In this document: in pieces, positions 1 to 8,278 of the stretch
How the letters are laid out: each line of letters starts with the position of its first letter
Numbering within the stretch: position 1 is the stretch's first letter
DNA from: Salirhabdus salicampi
Lineage (GTDB): Bacteria; Bacillota; Bacilli; Bacillales; Alkalibacillaceae
Assembly: GCF_024259515.1 (NCBI RefSeq)
Contig: NZ_JANBWE010000001.1
Coordinates: 372,001-436,000, forward strand
Reading direction: 5' to 3'
Length of the DNA: 64,000 nt
Translations under genes and position numbers: made by a program
The notes under the pieces: model-generated
What the model saw: only the letters and a program-made list of their open reading frames with translations
What the model was told of the DNA's origin: nothing
Database searches by the model: none

Positions 1-280
1 GTTTAATTTGTACATTATTCCCTAAGAAGTAACGGTACAATTTATTACAATGATTTCCGGGAACATATCTGGCTTTATCTTGTTTTATCATATTATAAAC
101 AAGTTTCACCACATTTAGGGATTGTGGTCCACGGTCTGTTAAATCTCCTACGAACACGGGTATTCTCCCCTCTGGATGGGCAAAGATACCTCTGTCATTC
201 GCCTCGTATCCTAATTTTTTAAGAAGGGCTAGTAATTCCTCATAGCAACCGTGGATGTCTCCCAAAACATCTACTTTCAA
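1..280 (-). CDS. prpE: PrpE-like metallophosphatase, N-terminal part (cut by window start)
   Basis: The reverse strand reads from a TTG start preceded by a GGAG box into a calcineurin-type phosphoesterase. The first metal motif GDIHGC is at about residues 6-11, followed by a FVGDLTDRGP block and GNHCNKL near the window edge. These match the PPP/ApaH family, and PrpE of Bacillus is the closest recognised member. PrpE is a spore/cytosolic protein phosphatase that also hydrolyses dinucleoside tetraphosphates. About 93 residues are visible and the C-terminal two thirds lie outside the window. It is transcribed in the same direction as the RodA-like gene upstream of it. The neighbourhood (antiporter, fabI, cotO) matches the B. 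subtilis yjb region, which supports the name. Confidence 0.85.
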   Translation of the reverse strand, partial: MKVDVLGDIHGCYEELLALLKKLGYEANDRGIFAHPEGRIPVFVGDLTDRGPQSLNVVKLVYNMIKQDKARYVPGNHCNKLYRYFLGNNVQIK

Positions 281-340
281 TCCAAAACACTCCTTATCCC
301 CTTTAACAGTATTGATATTGTTATCTTCTCCAGCTCTCCT

Positions 341-1519
341 TTAATCAAACATAGATATGTGGGTTCTTAAACGTACGTTTAAGACAATTCCTACCCCAAC
401 GAGGTAAGCTAGCAATGAGGTACCACCATAGCTTATAAACGGTAAAGGGAGACCGGTAATTGGTAATAGTTGCAAGGACATGCCGATATTTTGAATAATT
501 TGATAAGTAAACATTCCAATAACACCTGTGCATAAGTAGCTGCCAAATGGATTTTTACATTCCAATGCTATATGAATCATTCGATAAATTAATAAAAAGA
601 ATATTGTAATTAATAAACTGGCACCGACAAAACCAAACTGTTCTGCAATCGCAGAGAAAATCATATCAGTATGGCGTTCAGGTATATATACTTGTATATT
701 CATGAATCCTTTTCCTACGAGCTGTCCTGAGCCAATCGATAACATTGCTTTTAATATTTGCATTCCTGCTGTATCTGAATGGCTTTCTGGTTCCATCCAA
801 GCTTCAAAACGTTCGAAAACGTGATTGAAAATCGTTCCCCCAAGTTGGTTCTCGACAAAACTTGGGAAAAAAAAGTAAAGTGATATAAGGGAAGCAATAA
901 TGATAATAAATACCGAAAAAATTGTAATGAGAATGCTCCATCGAATGCCGGACACGAGAATTAAAAACGCAGTAATTGCAGATAAAACTAAAGCTGTTCC
1001 TAAATCAGGTTGTATGGCAACAAGTAATATTGGTGGGAGTGCTATTAAAGAAATTTTAACAATTAACCAAATATCATCACGAAATAGTCGCTTTTTTCTT
1101 TTTTCATTATGAGCGGTAATGACATGACTGATTGTAATGATATAGAGAAGTTTCATAAATTCCCCTGGTTGAAAGGTTAAATTTAACCCTGGAATTGAAT
1201 ACCAACTCGTTGCGTTGTTTAATGTTAAAACAATAGGGGCTGGTAGGATGAACAATCCAGCTAATAATAGAATTCCGATACTGTATAATACCCAAGACAA
1301 CCTTCTTAAGTGTTCATAATCAACTAGCATAAATACAGCAATTACGGTAGCACCAACGACGTACCAAATCGATTGTCGAAGATAAAATTTCGTTCCAACA
1401 ATTGAAGGTGGTAGGAAAGGTTGAATCGTATAGAGGGTAAAACAGCTTATAATTCCAAGTATAATGACGATACATATTAAAAAGTAATCTACTTTCATAG
1501 GTTGTTTTTTATCTATCAT
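341..1519 (-). CDS. FtsW/RodA/SpoVE-family (SEDS) membrane protein, RodA-like
   Basis: This 392-residue polytopic membrane protein carries SEDS family marks: a QPDLGTALV block in the middle, a PERHTDMIFSAIAEQFGF segment, and the C-terminal PLPFISYGGTS motif. SEDS proteins are lipid II polymerases working with a class B PBP. RodA members serve cell elongation, FtsW septation and SpoVE the spore cortex. Length and the QPDLGTA/ERHTD wording favour RodA over FtsW, but the paralogue cannot be fixed from sequence alone. About ten hydrophobic segments are visible. The gene lies between prpE (same strand) and the divergent mgtE. Start ATG follows a purine-rich AAAGGGAAA stretch. Confidence 0.88.
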   Translation of the reverse strand: MIDKKQPMKVDYFLICIVIILGIISCFTLYTIQPFLPPSIVGTKFYLRQSIWYVVGATVIAVFMLVDYEHLRRLSWVLYSIGILLLAGLFILPAPIVLTLNNATSWYSIPGLNLTFQPGEFMKLLYIITISHVITAHNEKRKKRLFRDDIWLIVKISLIALPPILLVAIQPDLGTALVLSAITAFLILVSGIRWSILITIFSVFIIIIASLISLYFFFPSFVENQLGGTIFNHVFERFEAWMEPESHSDTAGMQILKAMLSIGSGQLVGKGFMNIQVYIPERHTDMIFSAIAEQFGFVGASLLITIFFLLIYRMIHIALECKNPFGSYLCTGVIGMFTYQIIQNIGMSLQLLPITGLPLPFISYGGTSLLAYLVGVGIVLNVRLRTHISMFD

Positions 1520-1721
1520 CCAAAATTTCCCTTTCCGATGAATCAGGATTTGTATGAAACTCCCTAAATTTTTTGTTAACGATTTAGTATTGTTGTAAAT
1601 AAAGGAGTTTTCATCAACATAGCTAAATTGTTATAAGTTTTGTTCGTTGACAAAAGTCTATATAAGCCTTTAAGATAAAACGGTCTTTATCCATTTTAAC
1701 TGGGTGGGAGGAGGTATATTC

Positions 1722-3086
1722 ATGGAACATTTAGAGGAAATTGAACGACAAAAACTATGGGACCGTATTGAAAGTACATTATTAAATGAACAGATCGATC
1801 AATTCCGAGCCGAGTTTTTGGAACTTCATCCATACGACCAAGCAAGAATATTTGAAGATCAATCTGAAAAAGTGAGAAAACAAATTTATACCTATCTTTC
1901 CCCAGAGGAAATTGCCGAAATTGTAGAACATTTAGATGCTGGTTATGTTGAGGTTTTATTTACGGAAATGAATCCCCAATACTCTAGCCAAGTAATCGCT
2001 GAGATGTCCACTGATGATGCTGTAGATATACTAAACACATTAAATAAAAACGAAGTGGCAAGCTTTTTGGCAATTATGGATAAGCCGCACGCTGATAAAA
2101 TAAAAGAGCTGTTGCATTACGAGGAAAAGACAGCTGGTAGCATTATGACAACAGAATTCGTTGTTATACATTCGTCTATGACCGTACGGGAAGCAATGTT
2201 ACATTTGCGTAAAGAGGCTCCGGGAGCAGAAACGATTTATTATGTTTATGTTATCGATGATGCTAAACATTTAGTTGGTGTTATCTCTTTACGTGACTTA
2301 ATTGTAGCAGAAGATGACTGGTACATTTCTGATATTATGAGCGAACGAATCGTCTCAGTACCTGTCGGTGAAAATCAAGAAGAGGTTGCCAGAATGGTGC
2401 GTGATTATGACTTTTTAGCACTACCTGTTGTTGATTTCCAAAATCATCTACTAGGAATTATTACGGTAGATGATATTATGGATGTAATGGAAGAAGAGGC
2501 AAACGAAGATTATTCGAAATTGGCCGCTGTAGCAGACGTTGATACACCAGATGTCAACGCACTGTCCGCAGCAAAAAAACGTTTGCCATGGCTGATCATT
2601 TTATTGTTTTTAGGAATGCTAACCGCTAGCTTAATTGGTAGGTTTGAAAATACATTAAATGAAAAAGCAATACTAGCCATTTTCTTACCTCTTATAGCCG
2701 GTATGGCAGGAAACACCGGCACACAGGCATTAGCTGTTGCTGTCCGAGGTATTGCAACGGGGGAAATAGAAAAAGAAGGAAAATATAAATTGTTGTTTAG
2801 AGAAGCAGGTACTGGATTAATTACGGGCATAAGCTGCGGAGTTTTAATCACATTGATTGTCTATTTATGGCAAGGTCAATTGTACTTGGGCATTTTAGTT
2901 GGAATATCTATTATGATTACACTAGTTATTGCAACATTGGCGGGGTCTTTTATCCCATTGCTCATGCATAGACTAAACATTGATCCGGCAGTAGCCAGTG
3001 GCCCCTTTATTACAACAATTAATGATATTATCTCTATACTAATTTACTTCGGGATGGCAACATTGTTTATGAATATGTTGATTTAA
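1722..3086 (+). CDS. mgtE: Magnesium transporter MgtE
   Basis: This 454-residue protein has the full MgtE architecture. There is an N-terminal helical MgtE_N domain (about 20-130), two CBS domains (about 135-255) and a C-terminal five-helix channel domain with the conserved PLIAGMAGNTGTQ segment near residue 330. MgtE is a Mg2+ channel in the plasma membrane that is gated closed by cytosolic Mg2+ bound to the N and CBS domains. An upstream in-frame GTG at 1704 lies inside the GGGAGGAGG ribosome binding site, so the ATG at 1722 is the start. The 200-nt upstream region shows no recognisable M-box riboswitch. The antiporter gene follows after 18 nt, so the two are probably one operon. Confidence 0.95.
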   Translation: MEHLEEIERQKLWDRIESTLLNEQIDQFRAEFLELHPYDQARIFEDQSEKVRKQIYTYLSPEEIAEIVEHLDAGYVEVLFTEMNPQYSSQVIAEMSTDDAVDILNTLNKNEVASFLAIMDKPHADKIKELLHYEEKTAGSIMTTEFVVIHSSMTVREAMLHLRKEAPGAETIYYVYVIDDAKHLVGVISLRDLIVAEDDWYISDIMSERIVSVPVGENQEEVARMVRDYDFLALPVVDFQNHLLGIITVDDIMDVMEEEANEDYSKLAAVADVDTPDVNALSAAKKRLPWLIILLFLGMLTASLIGRFENTLNEKAILAIFLPLIAGMAGNTGTQALAVAVRGIATGEIEKEGKYKLLFREAGTGLITGISCGVLITLIVYLWQGQLYLGILVGISIMITLVIATLAGSFIPLLMHRLNIDPAVASGPFITTINDIISILIYFGMATLFMNMLI

Positions 3087-3104
3087 GGAGAGGGGGACGA
3101 GTGA

Positions 3105-4961
3105 ATGGAACATCATGCGACATCCATTAGTTCACTTGTTATTGTCATATTAGCTGCGTTTATAACACCAATTTTATTACACCGTTTTAAATTGAAACTT
3201 ATACCCGTAGTGGTAGCAGAGATTATTATTGGGTTAATATTAGGTAAAAGTGGATTTGATCTCGTTCATGAAGATTCATGGTTAGAAACGTTATCGACAC
3301 TAGGGTTTATCTTTTTAATGTTCCTTAGTGGGTTAGAAATAGATTTCTCACCCTTTGCTAAAGGGAAAGCAAATAAACAAATTAAAAGTAACAACGGTCA
3401 ACCAAACCCTGTTGTTGCAGCTTCATTAGTCTTTGTCGGTATTTTTGTCATATCTTTAGGTTTATCTTATCTGTTTGTCATTTGGGGATTTATTGAAAAT
3501 GCCTTCTTAATGACATTAATTATTTCTACCATATCCCTTGGTATCGTCTTACCAACACTAAAAGATGCAAATCTATCAAAGACTAATGTAGGTCAGACGA
3601 TTTTGCTTATCGCAGTTATAGCTGACTTAGCAACTATGATCTTACTAGCTGTATTTGTATCGATTTATGATTCAGGAGACGGCAACACGTGGTTACTCTT
3701 AATCTTATTTGGTGCAGGTGTCTTGTTCTACTTTGTAGGGAAACAGTTCCAACGATTTTCATTCTTAGAAACGTTGACAAAAGGCACGATTCAAATTGAT
3801 ACACGGGCGATTTTTACATTAATTATTGTATTAGTTGCTATTTCCGAGTCAGTAGGTGCAGAAAACATTTTAGGAGCATTTTTAGCAGGTGTTCTTGTAT
3901 CATTACTCTCACCGAATACAGAAATGGTGAAGAAACTGGATAGCTTCGGTTATGGGTTCTTAATTCCTATCTTCTTCGTTGTCGAAGGGGCTAAGATTGA
4001 TTTATGGTCATTATTAACAGATCGGAAGATGCTGTTGCTTATTCCGTTGCTAGTAATAGCACTATTTATCTCTAAGATTATCCCTGTACTCATTCTTAGA
4101 AAGTGGTATGATTGGAGAACAGTTATGAGTTCTGGAATTATATTAACTTCTACGTTATCCCTCGTGATTGCAGCAGCTAAAATTGGGGAAAGAATGGGTA
4201 TGATTGACAGCCAAATGTCAGGAACATTAATTGTTGTTGCTGTCATAACTTGTTTGATAGCACCTGTATTCTTTAATAAGATATTCAAACGCCCAGAGGA
4301 CACAGAGCACAAACAAGTGATTGGTTTCATTGGTTCTAACCAAATGACATTGCCTGTAGTGCGAGAATTAGACATTGACTTATATGAAACACACCTTTAC
4401 CATACAAAAATGGAAAAGTTGGATGAAAATACTTCAAAAACTGCATTCGACATTAAAGAAGTGGAAAGTTACAGTACGTCCGAACTCGATTCAATGGGTG
4501 TGTTTGAAGTGGATATTCTAGTTATATCTACCGGTGATGAACAATTAAACTCAGACATTGCAGTGTTTGCAAAACAAAAAGGAGTAGATCGGGTTATTGC
4601 TCGGGTTGAATCTCCTGATTTAGACCAATATTTAAAAACGAACGAAGTGGAAGTGTTTTCTGTCTTCCTATCAACGAAAGCACTGTTAAAAGCCATGATT
4701 GTTGCTCCAAGTGTTGTGGATATTTTGACAAACCATGAAAGTCAGCTATATGAAATAAATATGAACAACACAGCATATGACGGGATTATGCTACGGAACT
4801 TCCCATTTACTGGGGATGTTATTATGGTTCGGATTTTCCGTGGAAAAGATTCGATTGTTCCGCATGGAGATACAGAATTGCGTTTTGGAGACCGGTTAAT
4901 TGTTACAGGATCCAGTGAATATGTAGAAGAGTTGCGTACTATTTTGGAGTTTTGTGAATAG
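3105..4961 (+). CDS. Monovalent cation:proton antiporter with TrkA domains (YjbQ-like)
   Basis: The first roughly 390 residues of this 618-residue protein form a CPA2/KefB-type Na+(K+)/H+ exchanger with about 12 membrane segments. A TrkA-N Rossmann-like domain (about 400-520, beginning VIGFIGSNQM) and a TrkA-C domain at the end follow. This fusion is typical of K+/H+ antiporters regulated by nucleotide ligands, and YjbQ of B. subtilis is the positional counterpart. It probably works with MgtE, 18 nt upstream, in ion homeostasis. A GGAGAGGGGGACGAG site precedes the ATG. A strong terminator follows. Confidence 0.9.
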   Translation: MEHHATSISSLVIVILAAFITPILLHRFKLKLIPVVVAEIIIGLILGKSGFDLVHEDSWLETLSTLGFIFLMFLSGLEIDFSPFAKGKANKQIKSNNGQPNPVVAASLVFVGIFVISLGLSYLFVIWGFIENAFLMTLIISTISLGIVLPTLKDANLSKTNVGQTILLIAVIADLATMILLAVFVSIYDSGDGNTWLLLILFGAGVLFYFVGKQFQRFSFLETLTKGTIQIDTRAIFTLIIVLVAISESVGAENILGAFLAGVLVSLLSPNTEMVKKLDSFGYGFLIPIFFVVEGAKIDLWSLLTDRKMLLLIPLLVIALFISKIIPVLILRKWYDWRTVMSSGIILTSTLSLVIAAAKIGERMGMIDSQMSGTLIVVAVITCLIAPVFFNKIFKRPEDTEHKQVIGFIGSNQMTLPVVRELDIDLYETHLYHTKMEKLDENTSKTAFDIKEVESYSTSELDSMGVFEVDILVISTGDEQLNSDIAVFAKQKGVDRVIARVESPDLDQYLKTNEVEVFSVFLSTKALLKAMIVAPSVVDILTNHESQLYEINMNNTAYDGIMLRNFPFTGDVIMVRIFRGKDSIVPHGDTELRFGDRLIVTGSSEYVEELRTILEFCE

Positions 4962-4975
4962 GAAAAGTCGTTTAG

Positions 4976-5017
4976 ACTCCTTACTAATCGTAAACAATGA
5001 TTAGTGAGGAGTTTTCC
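4976..5017 (+). terminator. Intrinsic terminator after the mgtE-antiporter operon
   Basis: A 14-bp stem (ACTCCTTACTAATC with GATTAGTGAGGAGT, one G-U pair) is followed by a short T run. It lies 15 nt after the antiporter stop codon. Confidence 0.88.
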
Positions 5018-5034
5018 TTATAAATAAGAAATGT

Positions 5035-5079
5035 TTGAGATTTCAGAGGGAATTGTATAAAATAGTACTAGGTACTAAT
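5035..5079 (+). promoter_or_regulatory. fabI promoter with FapR operator
   Basis: A -35 box TTGAGA (5035-5040) and -10 box TAAAAT (5058-5063) are spaced 17 nt apart. Overlapping the -10 and start region, 5062-5079 reads on the reverse strand as ATTAGTACCTAGTACTAT. This agrees closely with the FapR operator of Bacillus (ATTAGTACCTAGTCTTAAT). FapR represses fatty-acid genes and is released by malonyl-CoA, so fabI here is probably under that control. FapR binding itself is an inference. Confidence 0.8.
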
Positions 5080-5119
5080 AACAAATAATAATTTTTTTGT
5101 AATCATAGGAGGTTACGAT

Positions 5120-5896
5120 ATGAATTTCTCTTTAGAGGGTCGTACATATGTAATTATGGGTGTTGCCAATAGACGTAGTATCGCTTGGGGGATTGCACGC
5201 TCATTACATGCTGCAGGTGCTCGCTTAATTTTTACATATGCCAATGAACGTTTTGAAAAGCCGGTTCGTGATTTAGCTGGAACGTTAGAGGGACAAGAAT
5301 CCCTTTTTTACGAGTGTGATGTGACAGATGATGAAGCGATTGAAAAAACATTTACAGACATCAAAAGCGATGTAGGTGTCATTCACGGCTTAGCTCATTG
5401 TATTGCGTTTGCAAAAAGGGAAGAACTTCAAGGTGAGTTTTTAAATACAACGAGAGATGGCTTCTTATTAGCTCATAACATTAGCGCATACTCTTTAGCT
5501 GCTGTAGCTCAGCAGGCACGCAAGATTATGACGGAAGGTGGCTCCATTTTAACCCTTACGTATCTTGGAGGCGAACGTGTCGTTGAGAACTATAACGTAA
5601 TGGGAGTAGCAAAAGCAAGCCTTGATGCAACAATGAAGTATTTAGCTAACGATCTTGGAAAAGAAAACATTCGGGTAAATGCAATTTCAGCAGGTCCAAT
5701 CCGCACACTTTCAGCAAAAGGTATTGGCGACTTTAACTCTATTCTAAAGGAAATTGAAGAGCGTGCTCCCCTTCGCCGTACAGTTACTCAAGAAGATGTA
5801 GGTAACACTGCTTATTATTTAATGAGCGACCTCTCTAGTGGTGTAACAGGTGAAATTATTCATGTAGATTCTGGTTACAGCATTCTTGGACGATAA
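5120..5896 (+). CDS. fabI: Enoyl-[acyl-carrier-protein] reductase FabI
   Basis: This 258-residue SDR-fold reductase performs the last step of each fatty-acid elongation cycle (trans-2-enoyl-ACP to acyl-ACP, NADH/NADPH). The sequence shows the FabI nucleotide-binding start GVANRRSIAWGIA (about 15-27). The catalytic Tyr/Lys arrangement YNVMGVAKASL is at about 157-167, and the AISAGPIRTLSAKGI loop follows. It has a strong AGGAGG site 7 nt before the ATG. It stands alone between two terminators and has its own FapR-type operator, as expected for the Bacillus FabI. cotO downstream reproduces the B. subtilis fabI-cotO order. Confidence 0.97.
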   Translation: MNFSLEGRTYVIMGVANRRSIAWGIARSLHAAGARLIFTYANERFEKPVRDLAGTLEGQESLFYECDVTDDEAIEKTFTDIKSDVGVIHGLAHCIAFAKREELQGEFLNTTRDGFLLAHNISAYSLAAVAQQARKIMTEGGSILTLTYLGGERVVENYNVMGVAKASLDATMKYLANDLGKENIRVNAISAGPIRTLSAKGIGDFNSILKEIEERAPLRRTVTQEDVGNTAYYLMSDLSSGVTGEIIHVDSGYSILGR

Positions 5897-5902
5897 AGAT
5901 TT

Positions 5903-5942
5903 TAAAAAACGTTCCGCTTTATAAGCGGAACGTTTTTTTTTG
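5903..5942 (+). terminator. Intrinsic terminator after fabI
   Basis: A perfect hairpin (ACGTTCCGCTT and AGCGGAACGT around a TAT loop) is followed by a run of eight or more T. It begins only a few nt after the fabI stop. Confidence 0.93.
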
Positions 5943-6032
5943 TTGGTGAAGACATAAATTCAGCTCCTTTCACCGAATGGGCGAATGATACATATAGTAT
6001 TTTGTAGAAGATTAATTGAAAGGGGTAGAAAA

Positions 6033-6434
6033 ATGGCTAATGAGGACCGAGTAGTTCAAAAGCCTTTACTATATATCGCCCAACCTAAGGAAGAGGATAT
6101 TGAAGTTTCGATGCAAAATTATTACTACAGCCGTAGTTTAGAAAAGAACAATAAAAGGAACGATGATGGCGATGATGTGAATAAGCCAGATGAAAGTAAA
6201 GGTAACAGACAAAAGTTTCGTGACCTTTCCATTGCAGAGAAAGTAGAGTATTTTCTTAATATGCCAAGAAATGTTCCACAAATGAAGTGTGAATTATTTA
6301 CAAAAGAAAAACGATATACCGGTTATATTGTAAATTATGAAGACGAAGAGGTAAGCATGAGACTCTTCCAAGCTCCATATAACGTAAAGATAACAATTAG
6401 CGAAATAGATGATATCCGTTTATTAGGATTTTAG
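6033..6434 (+). CDS. cotO: Spore coat protein CotO
   Basis: This 133-residue protein begins with a KPLLYIAQPK block typical of CotO (YjbX), a morphogenetic protein of the outer spore coat. The C-terminal half holds the conserved region LSIAEKVEYFLNMPRNVPQMKCEL through SEIDDIRLLGF. Between them is a low-complexity charged linker (about 35-60). An ATG 16 codons upstream would extend the frame, but AAAGGGGTAG sits directly ahead of the ATG at 6033. The position right after fabI is as in B. subtilis. Mother-cell sigma factor control is expected for a coat gene, but I did not identify a convincing SigE/SigK promoter. It indicates a spore former. Confidence 0.87.
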   Translation: MANEDRVVQKPLLYIAQPKEEDIEVSMQNYYYSRSLEKNNKRNDDGDDVNKPDESKGNRQKFRDLSIAEKVEYFLNMPRNVPQMKCELFTKEKRYTGYIVNYEDEEVSMRLFQAPYNVKITISEIDDIRLLGF

Positions 6435-6552
6435 TTTAGCTACATTTGTTTCCCTTTTGTAAAATATCAGGGCAAATAACCATTCGATTCCAGTACATTC
6501 GCATAAACTGTACCGTGTAGATAACTAAGTGAAAAGGAGGCATAGTTTCCAT

Positions 6553-6771
6553 ATGTCTGATAAAAAAAGAGAAATACATGTAAAGGATCTAGTAATTAAG
6601 GCGGATAACGTCATTTTTGAGCCGCCGTTAAGACGCTCGCCTAATCCATTTTCACGGCGCAGACAAGATGAGATGGTTGAAGATAGTGCAAATCATGATG
6701 AGAGCAGTAGTGTATTGGACGCAAAGGATGACGATGAAGACCCAAAACGTCCTCCGTTTTCTTGGATATAA
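6553..6771 (+). CDS. Small acidic/arginine-rich protein of unknown function next to cotO
   Basis: This 72-residue product is not recognised. It has a conserved-looking core (VKDLVIKADNVIFEPP, about 11-26) followed by an Arg-rich stretch (PLRRSPNPFSRRRQ) and an acidic, disordered-looking tail ending PPFSWI. There are no membrane segments or cysteines. An AAAGGAGG box lies 12 nt before the ATG. The GTG at 6529 that would lengthen the frame overlaps that box. Its place between cotO and a terminator suggests a spore-associated accessory, which is an inference from position only. Confidence 0.6.
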   Translation: MSDKKREIHVKDLVIKADNVIFEPPLRRSPNPFSRRRQDEMVEDSANHDESSSVLDAKDDDEDPKRPPFSWI

Positions 6772-6785
6772 GTCCCATAATAAAG

Positions 6786-6814
6786 AAGGCAGTCTTAAAG
6801 GGCTGTCTTTTTTT
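6786..6814 (+). terminator. Intrinsic terminator after the cotO-linked small gene
   Basis: AAGGCAGTC pairs with GGCTGTCTT (9 bp, two G-U pairs) around a 6-nt loop, followed by five more T. Confidence 0.85.
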
Positions 6815-6824
6815 ATAGGAGGGA

Positions 6825-7046
6825 GTGATCACTATCGGTAACAGAGTAAAAGGAAATCAAATTTTCCGTTTTTTGCAAGCATTTGATCGATTTCTTGATC
6901 AAAATGAACATTGGCTACAAAGGCCTGAACGTCAAATGTATGATTTAGAAGCTAACATGGAGTATTGGGAAGCTCATTTTACACAGCAAATATGGATTGT
7001 GGAAGAATCTATAAAAAAAATCGAACAAAAATTAGAGGATTCATAG
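6825..7046 (+). CDS. Small helical protein of unknown function
   Basis: The 73-residue open frame is rich in aromatic and charged residues (IFRFLQAFDRFLDQNEHWLQ, then EANMEYWEAHFTQQIWIVEESIKKIEQKL). It looks all-helical with an amphipathic C-terminal half. No family is recognised. The only plausible start is GTG at 6825. It sits just 1-2 nt after an AGGAGGGA box, which is unusually tight, so either initiation is weak or the true start differs. It lies directly behind a terminator and ahead of another small unknown gene. Confidence 0.5.
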   Translation: MITIGNRVKGNQIFRFLQAFDRFLDQNEHWLQRPERQMYDLEANMEYWEAHFTQQIWIVEESIKKIEQKLEDS

Positions 7047-7099
7047 TGCGGTTTGCATAAAAATAATATGAGAGGAAATGGTGAGAGGGAGTCGAAAAA

Positions 7100-7357
7100 A
7101 TGGGGTATATTCTTCCTATAAAACAATTTGAGTATGAACAATATTTTAAGAGGACAGTTAAAGACGTACAAACTCCGTTCCAGTTAGAGAAACTGACAAA
7201 GGTTAAAAAAAGTCATAATAAGGGAAGACAGTCTTCAGGTTTGTTGCAAATGGAAAACGTAGGTAATAAAGCCTCTGGGCAAATCGATTTTCCAGTGGAT
7301 GATGATCTTGTCGTCCAACTGACGGGGAAGGGAAAATATATTAACAAACGGATATAA
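7100..7357 (+). CDS. Small basic protein of unknown function, upstream of the hydrolase gene
   Basis: This 85-residue protein begins MGYILPIKQFEYEQYFKRT, a tidy aromatic N-terminus. A Lys/Gln-rich, probably flexible middle follows, and the end is DFPVDDDLVVQLTGKGKYINKRI. No signal peptide or membrane segment is visible. GAGAGGGAG precedes the ATG. The stop is only 12 nt before the metallo-hydrolase start, so the two are likely co-transcribed. I do not recognise a named family. Confidence 0.6.
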   Translation: MGYILPIKQFEYEQYFKRTVKDVQTPFQLEKLTKVKKSHNKGRQSSGLLQMENVGNKASGQIDFPVDDDLVVQLTGKGKYINKRI

Positions 7358-7369
7358 GGAGCTTATGGT

Positions 7370-8278
7370 ATGAACTTTACTAGACTAAATGACACTTGTT
7401 ATTACTTTGATGCACCAGTAAATATTGGCTATATACATCAAGGTAATGAAGGTATGCTTATTGATGCAGGGATCGACTCATCCACGATGAAAAAAGTATT
7501 ACACATTTTAACTGAACATAATTTGCCTATTACACACCTATTTATTACACATGCCCATGCAGATCATTACGGAGGAGCCAAATATTTACAAACGCACCAA
7601 TCAATTACAACGATTGCCCCAAAGTTTGAATCAATTATTATGCAATACCCAATTTTAGAACCTTTATATCTGTTTGGGGGCAATGACCCAATACGAGACA
7701 TTCGTAACAAATTTTTAGAAGGGGAACCGATAAAAGTAGATATTGAAGTTGAAGAAGGGGATTATCAGTTCAGTACTTTCGTAGGAGAAGTTATGATTTT
7801 ACCCGGGCATAGTTATTTTCAAGCTGGATTGTTAATAAATGGTATTTTTTATGCTGCGGATTCATACTTTGGTACAGAACAGTTAACTAAGCATAAAATA
7901 CCATATATAACCGATGCAGCTAAAACATTACGTAGTTTAGATATTCTTCTCGAACTGAATTGTGAAGGTGCAGTACCTGGACATGGAAAATTTGAACAGA
8001 CATTTAAAAAAACAGTTCAGGAAAATATAAGGTATCATGAAAACATTTTATCGGACATAAAATATTGTGTTGGAAAAAGGGAAGCAGGAATTAGTCATGA
8101 AGAATTAGTGGCTTATATGTGTGAGAAATATCATGTACAATGTCATCAATTATCACAATTTCTCTTATACCGTACGGCAGTCACTGCTTATGTCACTGCA
8201 TTAATTAAGAAAAACGAAATAAAGTACAACATGCAGCGTTTTCGCTGGATGTTTTATATAGATGAAGGAGGAGGCTAA
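7370..8278 (+). CDS. Metallo-beta-lactamase-fold hydrolase
   Basis: The zinc-binding motif HAHADH (about residues 63-68) is clear. Further ligands are in PGHSYF (about 144) and an AADSYF segment (about 163), with PGHGKF near residue 203. These define a glyoxalase II-type metallo-beta-lactamase fold of 302 residues. A helical C-terminal extension (about 215-302), as in the longer subgroup acting on thioesters or similar, follows. The substrate cannot be deduced. AAGGAG lies 7 nt before the ATG. The last four bases overlap the convergent DUF421 gene on the other strand, so no terminator separates them. Confidence 0.85.
   Translation: MNFTRLNDTCYYFDAPVNIGYIHQGNEGMLIDAGIDSSTMKKVLHILTEHNLPITHLFITHAHADHYGGAKYLQTHQSITTIAPKFESIIMQYPILEPLYLFGGNDPIRDIRNKFLEGEPIKVDIEVEEGDYQFSTFVGEVMILPGHSYFQAGLLINGIFYAADSYFGTEQLTKHKIPYITDAAKTLRSLDILLELNCEGAVPGHGKFEQTFKKTVQENIRYHENILSDIKYCVGKREAGISHEELVAYMCEKYHVQCHQLSQFLLYRTAVTAYVTALIKKNEIKYNMQRFRWMFYIDEGGG

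Noticed and set aside
1520-1721. M-box (Mg2+) riboswitch before mgtE
   Set aside because: The region is too short and lacks the conserved M-box core and a terminator; only an ordinary upstream region is seen.
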